Below the pieces are notes generated by a model. The model saw only the letters and a program-made list of their open reading frames with translations, had not been told where the DNA came from and did no database searches. This document shows positions 1 through 10,074 of a stretch of DNA of 64,000 nucleotides, in pieces (position 1 is the stretch's first letter; every line of letters begins with the position of its first letter). The position numbers and the translations under genes are program-made. The stretch lies in the NCBI GenBank assembly GCA_031002005.1, contig JARYHS010013631.1:63237832-63301831 (forward strand), read 5' to 3'. This stretch comes from Vandiemenella viatica. Lineage: Eukaryota; Arthropoda; Insecta; Orthoptera; Morabidae.

Positions 1-770
1 TAGTTCAATCTCGTATTCCTAACGTCCATGATTCGTTGCCATAAAATGCTGTGCTCCACACACAGAGTTTTAAAAAGTTCTTTCTGAGATCTAGATTAAT
101 ATTCGAAACTAAAATATTTCTCTTTTTCACCAAAGCTCTTTTTGATAGTGCTATTCTGCATTTAAAATCATTCCTGCTTCGGCCATCGTTTGTAATTTTG
201 CAGAATTTATTTCTCCTATAGTATCCGATCCTATTTTTATATTTAATCCACTATTACCGCTATCATTTTACTACATTTCATCACTTGTGTTTCGATTTGA
301 TTTATATTTAGTCCAAAATCTTCCTTCAGTACTTTATACATGACATTCAGTAACTTTTCAATATCCTCAACCTCTTCTGCTAAGAGGATAATGTCATCAG
401 CAAATCGTAGCATATTGATTTTTCTCCTTGAATACTTATGACACATTCAATCTATTATTTACTTACTTTCCATACAAATTGAATATTAATTGATATAGAC
501 TGGAACATTGTCTCGCACCGTTTTTAACTGATGCATGTCTCTTATGATTCTCTGTTTTGATTATAGCGGCTTGATTCTTATATAGATTATTATGTTTTCT
601 TCTATCTCAAAATTTTATACCCGACTTCCTTAAAATTTTGAACATCTTTTCAAACCTAACATTATCAAAAGCTATTTCTAAACCAACAAACGCCATAAAA
701 GTATCTTTGTTTTTCTTAATACGCCCTTCAAGTATTAACCTAACTATGCAACTAACGTTTAATAGTTTGA
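1..770 (-). pseudogene. RTE-like LINE reverse-transcriptase relic
   Basis: Decayed reverse transcriptase of a non-LTR retrotransposon, read right to left. Around 735-650 the minus strand reads like the finger/palm motif that ends in 'AFDNV'. Around 600-490 it gives a segment of the type 'NLYKNQAAIIKTEN' followed by a degraded 'VRQGCSLS'-like stretch. At about 404-393 it carries the catalytic F-A-D-D box, followed by 'IILLAEE' and then a 'LNINQ..TQVMKCS' motif typical of the RTE clade. The frame is interrupted by stops and frameshifts, so no working protein is encoded. The left end runs off the window. Seen: the ordered RT motifs. Inferred: RTE clade, from the wording of the motifs. A related LINE of the Jockey superfamily is the alternative. 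Confidence 0.72.
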
Positions 771-1439
771 ATACTTAAGACCCGTAGCAAAAACAGTATT
801 TCATGGTCTTATAAAGTTGTCTTTTTGCTTTTGGACAGTGGGAATTGGAGCCAGAAGAAATTGGGAAGAGAGGAATGCCATGAGAAGAATGGACAAAACA
901 AGTCAACAGAGGTATTCACTTGAGAGACTACGAAGAAAATCCGTGGAAAGATATATGTAGCTTCGCGACGCCATAGACGACCATACGCAATGTGGAAAAC
1001 TTGTGTAAATAATTAAACAGTTCTGAATAATTGTTGTATGTTTTGTGAAGATTTTAAATAATATTAAGATGATATGTTCAAGCTATTGAATTTAACTTAC
1101 TGTCTAGGTTCCGGGCCTACTTCGCTATTTTAAATTATTCAATTTGCAATGCCTTTTACGGCTATTCAAATACCATCCCCAAAAATAGTAGTCTATATAT
1201 GATAGAAGCTACAGAAAATTGAATACAAAATGATTGTATTATACCTGTCTAATTCAGTTTCTTATCTTTTTTCCCTGTTTTCTGAATAATTTCTTGTATT
1301 CAGTTGTTTTCAGTATTAGCTGCAAGTTAACAAATTTCAGTAATGTCGAGTCAGATGACTCTTGCATCACTTATTCTTTCTCAAACATAGAAACCTGCTC
1401 AACAACTTGAGAAATATTTAATAATAAACTACTAAATGC
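771..1439. other. No recognised feature
   Basis: AT-rich stretch without a supported gene. A short open stretch near 840-960 on the plus strand is rich in Lys, Glu and Arg and could be transposon debris, but I could not assign it. Confidence 0.5.
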
Positions 1440-1940
1440 CCCATGCGAAAATGTCGCGAATGATATACTACGATGAATAGCGATGTTGGTCGTTTGAGGA
1501 AGGATGAAAGAAGAACCGGTCAATTTGTAGCAATTGTATATTTGTCAACTGAATCAGATACGTAGCAAAGCACTGCCAACGTCTTATGAAACAATTAGAA
1601 ATGATGAAGTGTTTCCCCAACAGAAACAAAAATATCCGAAAAGCTACTTACTCCAGAAAACACACACAGTTTATCAATATCATTGTGATATGTGGTGTTG
1701 CTATCTAGCGGTAATGCGATCACTCCTTATGGACGCTAGCGCAACCTAGCAGCTTGACTCTGAACTAGCGCTTACCCGTGACCTTGATAGTTCATAATTT
1801 TATCATTTACTGGTTGAATTTTGAAAAATTATTTCTTAATTAATGTTAACAAAGCTGAGAACTTAATCTATTAAATGACACCCCATTTACCAATTTTGGT
1901 TAAGTATGAAAGGAAAAAGATATTTCGTCACAAAAAATAG
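1440..1940 (+). repeat. Dispersed repeat R1, copy 1 (head plus one tail unit)
   Basis: One of three copies of an unidentified family; the others are at 55025-56530 and 60680-61100. The head starts near 'GCGAAAATGTCGCGAATGA' and 'ACGATGAATAG'. It contains the conserved block 'TGCTATCTAGCGGTAATGCG' followed by 'ATCACTCCTTATGGACGC', and ends with 'AGCTTGACTCTGAACTA' and 'CCCGTGACC'. One tail unit follows (about 1795-1935), marked by 'TTTCTTAATTAATG', 'AAATGACACCCCATTTACC' and 'TTTTGGTTAAGTAT'. No long ORF, poly-A tail or clear terminal repeat was seen. It may be a non-autonomous transposon. Confidence 0.6.
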
Positions 1941-2181
1941 TATATATGGTAGAAACTAAAGACCCACGGATCTGGTGTACAATAAGCCCAACTGCTTAAG
2001 GGATTGGTTGAAGAATTAATAGGATATATATAAAAAACTAAAGAATTATGGACTTTCACACTCATTTTATGCTAATTCGTGAAAGTGTAAGCGTTTTTGG
2101 TATTTCGAGTACTGATCACTCCTTTGATGATCAGAAAAAAAATCTGTTCAGAAACATTGTTGACCTCTTAATAGTAATGGC

Positions 2182-2567
2182 CAGGGGCGTAGCTAGTATG
2201 GGGATAGGCGGTGCAGTGCACCGGGGCCCTCACGCTCAGAGGGCCCCCAAGCATACCTCAAGGGGCCCCAAAGCGCACCTCTAGGGGCCCTCAAGCGCAG
2301 TTTAGAGGGCCCCACGAGCCTTCACGGCAAACTGGCGACCTTTGTTTTTTTTTTTTTTGTTTTTTTTTTTTTTTAGCTCTACCGTCGTCTAAGGGGCCCC
2401 TGAGAGTACACTGATCAGGGGCCCCTAAAGAATAATTCAAGGGCCCTCATCCTCAGTTCAGGGGGCCCCTACCAGCACACAAAGCAAAAAAAAGGTCGCC
2501 CGTCTGGCCTGAGGGCCCAAAATAAATTTTTTGCACCGGGGCCCTTGTTGACCTAGCTACGCCACTG
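2182..2567. mobile_element. hAT-type MITE with GGGGCCCC palindromes
   Basis: A 386-bp non-autonomous DNA transposon. The termini are inverted repeats, CAGGGGCGTAGCTAG on the left and the complement of CAGTGGCGTAGCTAG on the right. The element is flanked by a perfect 8-bp target duplication, GTAATGGC, at 2174-2181 and 2568-2575. An 8-bp duplication with CAG-type ends is the hallmark of the hAT superfamily. The interior has many AGGGGCCCC palindromes spaced about 20 bp apart on both sides of a poly-T tract (about 2345-2374). It encodes nothing. Identical flanks indicate a fairly recent insertion. Confidence 0.88.
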
Positions 2568-3109
2568 GTAATGGCGTTTCTGTTCCAATCTGCCCCTTAG
2601 CCAAGAGTTATGTATTTAGCAGTAGACACCTTTGCCCTTTCGCGTGGTGTACAGAATGCGGATACCCGCGAGCATTAAAGTCACAAAGCAGCCAGCTGTC
2701 GCACTGGCTGTGCGTGGGCGCCAAGTAGAACGCAGTACCACCGCAATTAGCTGATTAAAGGGCCGTCAACGCCAAACACACCCCCAGGCGCGCCGAGCAT
2801 AACTGTGTCACAGAGTGCGGCCACTGATGCAATACTCGGCTTCCGTGCAGCATTACGCCCCTCACACTCACGAAGAGCATCATCTTATTCTAACACTTGC
2901 TACTCGTGAACGATGTCATCGTAATCCTGGATACAGACATAATTAAAATTTGAATAATTATAACTACCAACTGTAAGATTTAAAATACGTAATAAGAAAT
3001 TAATTAAGAAATATAATTATTTACTGCTTTAGCGAGAGTCAGGTTGAGCATATTAGTGAGCCGTAAGAAATATTTATTATTAATTCGAGGATGCTGTTAA
3101 ATGCAGAAC

Positions 3110-3250
3110 AGGAATGGTCCCAGCCATTTGCTGAGAACTAACCTCCCGAAAAAGAAACGCTAATCTGTAGGAGGGGCAATACACGTAACATCTTTTGACT
3201 CCTGTACATTCCCCCAAAAGGCAGAGATGTTCAAAACATCAGTGTAAACT
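3110..3250 (+). repeat. Short dispersed repeat R2, copy 1
   Basis: Shares with 5805-5955 the ordered blocks 'TCCCAGCCAT', 'CTAATCTGTAGGA', 'GGGCAA', 'GACTCCTGTA' and 'GAGATGTTCAA'. A shorter, more diverged version is present at 27985-28076 and 51465-51556. The right half can fold through ACATCT...AGATGT. Family unknown. Confidence 0.5.
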
Positions 3251-3320
3251 ATAGAAGTTAGAGTTGGCAGACCCCAGCTTTAGGATGACAGAACACAATC
3301 CAAGATCCCGTTACCCGAAT

Positions 3321-3360
3321 GGTATTTAAGCCCCTCAACACACAATAGGAACTCACAGTG
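3321..3360 (+). promoter_or_regulatory. Possible TATA/initiator core promoter
   Basis: TATTTAAG at 3323-3330 lies 32 bp upstream of an arthropod-like initiator, TCACAGT (3353-3359), which is the canonical spacing. An ATG about 50 bp downstream opens only a short hydrophobic peptide before a stop, so no gene can be attached. Sequence-only prediction; chance occurrence is likely in AT-rich DNA. Confidence 0.2.
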
Positions 3361-4204
3361 TTAATCAATATCTGTTACTAGCTGAATTGGAAGCCTGGCT
3401 CTGCATAAAGATGGAAGTCCATTTACTCTCTCTCTGCCTCTGCACAAATGCTCACTCTAGCTACGTGATTTTGTGAATGTTACGTTGCAATGAATTTGAT
3501 TAATATAAATTGTCCGCTGGTTTGGAATATTTCTGTGAACTTGCTTGGTTGATTACGTGTGACTGTTTCACTAAGATAAATTGCTGGTTTCTGTAAAAAA
3601 AATTGTGTTCTTATTTAAATGCATCAGTGTAACAGTTTTTCAGTTTCTAATGAAAATCATTGCATCCAATTTGCTTAAATAGAACAAAATATGATACAAA
3701 TATGTGTGTTTCATCAATCCACTAATTATTTCCTGCCTCTTAACCTTGCGGCCAATAAGTAAACATCCTGCAGTGAATGCAGTCAATCTTACGAAGTCCC
3801 ATTAGTAAATTATAAGAATTATTAGATGCAGAAATAGGAATGTTAGATAGGGTAAAGCAGTTTTTTTCCTCTCTCCGAGTGACATAGTATTTTTGTATGA
3901 TTATGATGGCATGATTGTTAATTGTAGTGTGTTGTTTTGTTGTGTGTGAGACGATAAAAGTAAAGAATGAATGGAACTAGTTTCCGGCATGTTCAGGCTT
4001 ACTCTTTTAGAATAGAAATGGGGATCTTCCAAGGCCTCATGATCAACAGCGACTTATGCCACAGCTCCATGCATTGAGATTTAACCAATAAAATTAGTGA
4101 ATAGGAATCGTGCAGTATCACTTCTGCTACCTTGGTGTCAAATACAGGACGGTGAGTACATATTCCAACTTCGGGGCTCGAACTAGCTGTTTCCGTGTTG
4201 AACA

Positions 4205-4375
4205 CCAGATTGGTCGACCCCGGCAGCGTAGAGGTAGCGTTCTTGCTTCTCGTGGCAGTGGTCGCCGGTTCGAGTCCGGCCTAGGGCATGGGTGGTTTTA
4301 ATTAAGTATTGTGTTCGTCTTGTGTTGTCCTTACACATTAGAGAAAATAATAATACTTATAAGACATCTGCACAT
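4205..4375 (+). mobile_element. tRNA-derived SINE, family S2
   Basis: The tRNA-like head has an A-box-like GCGTAGAGGTAGCG and a B box GGTTCGAGTCC. The body begins 'GGTGGTTTTAATTAAGTAT'. The same order, B box then 'TGGTTTTAATTAAGTATG', occurs inverted at 23690-23865 and 46550-46725, and a relative is at 58255-58400. The shared body outside the tRNA part shows a SINE family, not a tRNA gene. Confidence 0.65.
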
Positions 4376-4902
4376 TGTAATAGAAACAAACACATTGAGC
4401 TGGCTGAATGGCTAACAAGGCCGAATGCCATTTATAAAAAAACACCAGATTGAGTCACAATGACTTTACGAGCTCGTCCACGATGGCCACCATCCCCCCT
4501 CTCTACCTCCTATGGGGAATATACATATCGTCATCATCACCTCACTGTTTATGCCTTAAAGGCCGACTGTATTCTACAGTGACGCTTAGGAGAGAGTGTT
4601 CTGCGTCTGCAATCTACGTCCTCAGGAGATATATTCTGCGAAAAATCGTTGTAATTCTTGTCACCCATTCTTGTTAAAATATTTGTTCATACGTTCTTGG
4701 AAAATTAAATAGTTGGCAACTCTGTGTTTTCTTAGAAGCTTTGCAAGCAAACTCAACTTCCACGAAACTAAAATTCGCATTTCACCTTGGCACACGTTCC
4801 GCGCGGACTTTATAAATGAGTTAAAGCGAGTTCCTGGCACCTGATAAGACAAATTATTCGGCTAAAGGAGAAAAACCGGAAGGAAAACGAAGTGAGAAGG
4901 CC

Positions 4903-4905
<3 letters not shown>

Positions 4906-4958
<53 letters not shown>
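4906..4958. repeat. Poly-A tract of 53 bp
   Basis: An uninterrupted run of A, possibly the tail of a retroposed sequence lying to its left on the plus strand. The upstream 200 bp match no other repeat here and no flanking duplication was found. Confidence 0.9.
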
Positions 4959-4960
<2 letters not shown>

Positions 4961-5804
4961 GCTGTATGCTATTTGATGATAAATTACACAAGAAATATCG
5001 TTCTTCAAATCACCAATGAAAACCCGTTGCTGTATACAGATGTGCCAAATATGGCAACCTGAACACGCTGTGTTACCAACATAACTGAGAACGAAACCTT
5101 ACATATAGGTTATTCCCTTTATGGAAAGCAGATGAAATAATTGCTGCAACACTTGTCGTTACCATATTTTCCCGTTCCTGGTAGTTCTTGCTTTCATCTC
5201 GTATTTTGTCGTCGAACAAGCAGGTTTTTTTATGACTAAGGAAAGATTACCAGATTTAGGAAATATGAATTGTCTACAAGAAAGATTTATAATTGATAAC
5301 ACAACGTGCAAATCTTTTCTCGTTTTGCGAGCTATGTACCACGTGGTTCTTAACTCTGACGATTTTCCTTCATCCCTACACTGTGGTTGTCTTTTCTTTT
5401 CTGGGTCAATTTCACCCAAGATACAATGTGTAAATTTTATTTTAACCAGTTTAAGAATTTTGCGGGACAATGAACAGCATCGTCTTGATTAGTGGAAATG
5501 CTAAGTAAAGTATACGTTCTGTCCTCAGTATCTTTCCATTTACGCCACTGTTGTTCTTACACAAAATGCAAATTTTTCTTTCAGATTGCAAACTGCCGGC
5601 AAGTGGAAACTCTTAATAAGATTGTCTCCAGTCTCAACGAAATGAGGTGAACTAAGTGGTAATGAGATTAACGCGTTGAATTCTGCCATTGGTACCCCAT
5701 CGATTTTCATCAGTTTCACTGAGAAGAGGTGACCTCTCCTGTCCTCTTTCATTAACGTTTCTAGTTTTCATTCATTTCATCAGCTCTAATAACTTTATTC
5801 AGCC

Positions 5805-5955
5805 CAGTCCCAGCCATCTTCTTAGCGCCAACAGCAGGTTCCTGAAAACCAACCCCTCGGGAAAAAAAATGTTAATCTGTAGGAAGGGCAAGACGCATAG
5901 TGTCTTTGGACTCCTGTATAATCCTCAATAAGGCACAGATGTTCAAGCCAGTAGT
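5805..5955 (+). repeat. Short dispersed repeat R2, copy 2
   Basis: Same ordered blocks as 3110-3250: 'TCCCAGCCAT', 'TTAATCTGTAGGA', 'GGGCAAGACG', 'GGACTCCTGTATA' and 'CAGATGTTCAAG'. Same orientation, about 2.7 kb apart. Unknown family. Confidence 0.5.
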
Positions 5956-6945
5956 ATAATTTCAAGAAGGACGAGGTTTCATCCGGATTTCGGTTTCCAC
6001 GGTTTCTGGAAACATACTAGCAAATGCCTTCATAGTTCCTTCGAAAGATCATCACTGGGTTGTTTACCACTCCGTAACCTCATGTTCTAATGATTTCAAC
6101 GTTCATGGGACCTAGGGAAAAATTGTAGCTTTCGGCACTGCTGATAGGTTCTGCCAGTCTTGGGGAAACAATACAAAGTTTTCTCCAATACTTTATGTAT
6201 TATTCCCAATGTCTTGCAGTCAATCATTTTGACACATTTTGTGAGTCATCATGCACTCATCCACTACTATTAAAGATAATTAATTAGTAAGACGCGTCAT
6301 ACCACTATTTCTTGAAGCTTAACACAAATGTACTTTCATGAATTCAGAATCATGTTGAATTTAAAACATGAGGTGGAACTTCGCTTGTTTGGCTGCAATA
6401 CTTGATGAAGGATCTTATGGAGGTATTTTTCCATCACTTGGGATCATATTAAGTTACTAATTTGTGAGGAATATTTATCCTGTGCCTCCAGGGATCTGCA
6501 TCTAGGGAACCGTGGAGCTGTACAATGCAAGGTCTCCACGTTAGTTCTTGATTCCCACGATCACTCTCCCGTAGTCGACCGTGAACTAGATTTCTCGCCC
6601 GACAATGAATATTCTCATAATGAATATCTCCTTCCAAGATAACAATTGTTAATTCTCCGATATTATCGATTAAAGCAAAAGATTAATTTTAAAGATTATA
6701 CGTTCTCAAAGTTTTGTTGAGCGAAATTGTTGATATGATAAAACGTCAGAGAATTTGGGTTTAGTGCCATTTTTAAGCCCCCTCTGTTAACATTTTTGTA
6801 CACTCCAATTGAGAAGACATTCATCTTAAGCAAAAGAAAATTTCCAAATATCTCCTGTAGATAGAGGCCCGACAATAAGACAGAGATAAAATTTATTTTA
6901 AGACTATCTGCATGTCGAAGCCATGAAACGGATATCAATACAGGG

Positions 6946-7874
6946 TAGGACTGTTGATAATATATCGATATATCGAAATATCGATATTATTTTTTGAAAA
7001 TATCGATATTTATGAGTGATATTTTTTAGGAGGATAATCGATATTTCGATACTGAAATCTGGATATCGGCTTTGATATTTTTTTAAATAAGTTATCGTTT
7101 TTCGTTTACTCTCAATGACACCATGTCTCTCAAATTTCTGTTACGCATAGAGATCAGCAAGCTTAAGTAAATCTTACTACGTTTCTATAATTAATTTGAA
7201 AGTTATATGTACCATGTCAGATGATGACAACAGTATAGGCAAGGCATCGCTCGCCAGCACGAATCGAACGCGAGCCCATTGTTTGAAATGAGCGTGTGGA
7301 TTGTCCAGGGTAGTACAACTAGTGTGTTACGGTAGAAGGAATAGTGGGAAGTGTAAATAACAAATAGTTGCTAATTCGAGAGCATGAAAAATGAGACAAC
7401 TCAGAATAAGCTATCAACATACAAAACTAAAGGAAGTACCACCAAAAAATCATATGAAAAAAAGTTATGTAACTTGGCCATATGATAGCTAAACTTCTAC
7501 CTAAATAAATGCCTCAACTGTATTACTTATCAATCTTAAAAATACACAAAATAAGATTTGCCTCGAACCTCTTTCGACTTTTATAGATTTTATTAATCTT
7601 TATGAAACTTATGAGGCGCATAATAGTCAAATTTTTTTTAAAAAAAAAAAATGAACAATCATCATCACCAGCAGAAACCATTCGAAACTGAAAACCTGAT
7701 TAAGAACAAAATCACATGTCTGTTTATCATTGGACAGCCTTATTTATTGCCATGTTTGATATTATGAAAGTATCGATATATCGATTTTCCCGATATATCG
7801 AGAGCCGATATTGATACTTTTTAAAATATCGGTATATCGAAAATCTGATAGTTTTAAAAATATCAACAGCCCTA
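6946..7874. mobile_element. hAT element rich in ATCGAT palindromes
   Basis: 929-bp element with 14-bp terminal inverted repeats, TAGGACTGTTGATA and the complement of TAGGGCTGTTGATA. A perfect 8-bp target duplication, ATACAGGG, lies at 6938-6945 and 7875-7882. Both ends carry dense TATCGATA / ATATCGAT palindromes (about 6960-7075 and 7770-7850). Subterminal repeats like these are commonly transposase binding sites in hAT elements. The middle has no intact ORF, so this is an internally deleted, non-autonomous copy. Classification rests on the 8-bp duplication and TIR form. Confidence 0.83.
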
Positions 7875-7882
7875 ATACAGGG

Positions 7883-9105
7883 AATACAATAGGCCCTATA
7901 TGTAGAGATATTTTCCGCGAATTCATCCTCGTCTGGGAATTTCATTCCTGTGCTGTCATAAATTACTTTAAATAATCACCGTAGCCAAAAAGTGGACATA
8001 GCAAGCAACGATTATTCTTAAACACTCTTGTTGACAAATATTGTTACACATTGTATAAAAATTCTCGGGCCTTTCACAGTGGGATTATTGGATACACTTA
8101 AACAAATAAAAAATCTGTGTAGCTAATTTCTGGACTGACCTATTATTTTTTTAAAAAATAGGCCAATATATCGATCATTTTTGCTATATATCGAGTTCCA
8201 ATGTTGTTACAGTTAAAAAAATCGATATATCGTTACTTAAACTGTTTATTAATATTAAAATCACTGTTTAGTGTGAAGTACGGCCATTCGAAATAATATG
8301 TCAACAAAACCTGTCTTTATACCTGCGAGAAACATTGTTTTTAGTGCTTTTCATAAATTGTTGGATTCCTATAAGATGAAGGTATATAATTGATCCACAA
8401 TTTCAAGGTTTTTTTAAAAATTAAATTAAATTAAATGGTTTCTAGAAGATAGAAAAGAGGAAATGTAATAACACATGGACTCATGAAATAAGGAAACGAC
8501 AAAGTGAAACGATGAAAAATAATTGCAAATCAAGAAAAGAAACATCGAAATGAATGCACAGGATTACTTTTCGTAGGCCTTAGATGGATGAAATCGAAGA
8601 AGACGAAAGAGAAAACACGTACAACATGCTTCACAATTGTTAATTACACTAAAACACTGAAGAAGGGAGCAGGAGAATGAACGAAGCGTAGCAGATAAAC
8701 GAGATGCCTCTCAAGCAAAATCACATGGAAGCTGAAAAGCAGATAATCAAGTGCTTGTGAGAAATTCAACTGGATCACGACACCCAAATAAGCCAAACGA
8801 CTTATGATGATAACATAAGTTGGGATACAACTCACGCGTCAACTCTGAAGGAAATTATGTTTGGAGAAACTAATTTCCAAGCACATCGCCAGCAAGAAAC
8901 AAGCAAAGCCTAGTGCCCTACATAAACTTCAGTGTAAAGTGCTAGTAAATCTGCTTTTATCTAACAACAGCCGTTATCTACCAGTTTTGTCTAATACTTT
9001 GTTATGTGCAGTCCCAGTAATCATTTAGATTGCAATAAGTGACTTACCTTTGTATCCAGACAACAAGATGACCATAACCACAAGCTGGCACTCGATTTCA
9101 GGCAC
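7883..9105. other. No gene recognised; second ATCGAT cluster
   Basis: About 8175-8236 again contains ATATCGAT and TATATCGAG motifs like those of the hAT element just upstream, but no paired termini were found. A short (TTAAA)n-like run is near 8420. The remainder is unassigned. Confidence 0.45.
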
Positions 9106-9316
9106 AAGGGTGTGGGAAGATTTTATTTTTTAGGTAAGGGTGTCAGGGATTGGAATGAGTTACCGAGGGGAATGATGAATAACTTACCGAAAACGTTAAA
9201 AGAATTTAAAATTAAAATTTGTAGAGGGCAAATGTAGGTGGGTGCAGGATAAGGGGAAGTTGGGTGTGTAGGGAAATTGCCACCGGAGCGTGTGCACCAT
9301 TGCAATTAAATTAAAT
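9106..9316 (+). pseudogene. LINE C-terminal fragment, CR1/L2-like
   Basis: A short plus-strand stretch reads like the extreme C-terminus of a non-LTR polymerase protein: 'FLGKGVRDWNELP' followed by a Lys-rich end and a stop. The 'R.WN.LP' motif is characteristic of CR1/L2/Jockey-type ORF2 ends, and the minus-strand LINE at 28080-28850 ends with the equivalent 'SVRDWNAL'. The 3' side terminates in 'AATTAAATTAAATTA', a short tandem tail of the kind these LINEs carry. This is a severely 5'-truncated copy. Confidence 0.5.
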
Positions 9317-9818
9317 TACAAGTGATACCAACTGGATGTTACAGAACAATTAATCTTAATCTCTTAACTTCCCGTTATCGTGTAGAAATGAAACAAGTCT
9401 TATATCAAAACCAGTCTAGTAATTAAATAAATTACAAAAACCACTGACACCTTCTCTATAGCTTATTGACACTGTCCAAAACTCATTCTTCTCGAAAATA
9501 TCTTACAAGTATAGAAATATTCCAGGGTACAGCATTAATATTCTTATTCATATGTTAGAACTATTAACGAGCAGTTTGGATGAACATGAGTATAATCTCT
9601 GTGAATTAGAACTGAAGAAACTACAAAAAAAATGCTCAATACGTGTTGTACCAATCTTACAATTCGGCTGCATCTAGTACCATTTTAAGATACTGTTGGA
9701 AAAGCAAGATCCAAAACACATTATCAACAACAAAACCAAGCTGTTAACCACGCAAAGGCTTTGACATTGTACTGTTGTAGTTAATGCTTTAATACATCTA
9801 TTAAGTCAATGTACTTCA

Positions 9819-10064
9819 CTTTGATTATTATTATGGCTTTACGCCTCGTCGACAGCTAAGGTCATTAGAAGCGGGATAGGACAGGGGACAAGGAACGGGA
9901 AGGAATTCGGCCATGGCCTTTTTGAAGGAAACATCCCGGCATTCGCCTGGAGTGATATGGGGAAACCATGGAAAACTCAAATCTGGATGCCCGGACGGGG
10001 ATTCGAACCCGCGTCCTCCCGAATGCGAGGCCAGAACGTTAACCGTTCACCTACCACTCTCGGT
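9819..10064 (-). mobile_element. tRNA-derived SINE, family S1, with target duplication
   Basis: Full-length minus-strand SINE. The head has A-box-like GTGGTAGGTGAACGG and a perfect B box GGTTCGAATCC, then a conserved body ('CCATGGTTTCCCC', 'CACTCCAGGCGAATGCCGGG', 'GGCCATGGCCGAATTCCTTC') and ends at 'GAGGCGTAAAGCCATAAT'. It is flanked by an identical 10-bp duplication, ATGTACTTCA, at 9809-9818 and 10065-10074, the product of LINE-mediated retroposition. Good reference copy for the other S1 copies. Confidence 0.88.
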
Positions 10065-10074
10065 ATGTACTTCA

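Larger units (their letters stand above)
2576..4204. other. No gene recognised; GC-rich island at 2640-2880
   Basis: No coding sequence supported. About 2640-2880 is clearly richer in GC and CpG than its surroundings and matches no repeat in this window. Part of repeat R2 lies at 3110-3250, and a possible core promoter at 3321-3360. The rest is AT-rich and unassigned. Confidence 0.45.
4376..6937. other. No gene recognised
   Basis: Contains a pure poly-A run at 4906-4958 and R2 copy 2 at 5805-5955. The remaining sequence is AT-rich with only short open frames of no recognisable family. Confidence 0.5.

Noticed and set aside
4227..4300. Functional tRNA gene
   Set aside because: It has an A-box-like and a B-box element, but the cloverleaf stems do not pair well and the downstream body recurs elsewhere, so it is a SINE head.
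4385..4470. Second tRNA-like head ('GCTGGCTGAATGGCTAACAA')
   Set aside because: Only an A-box-like stretch is visible, without a B box at the right distance.
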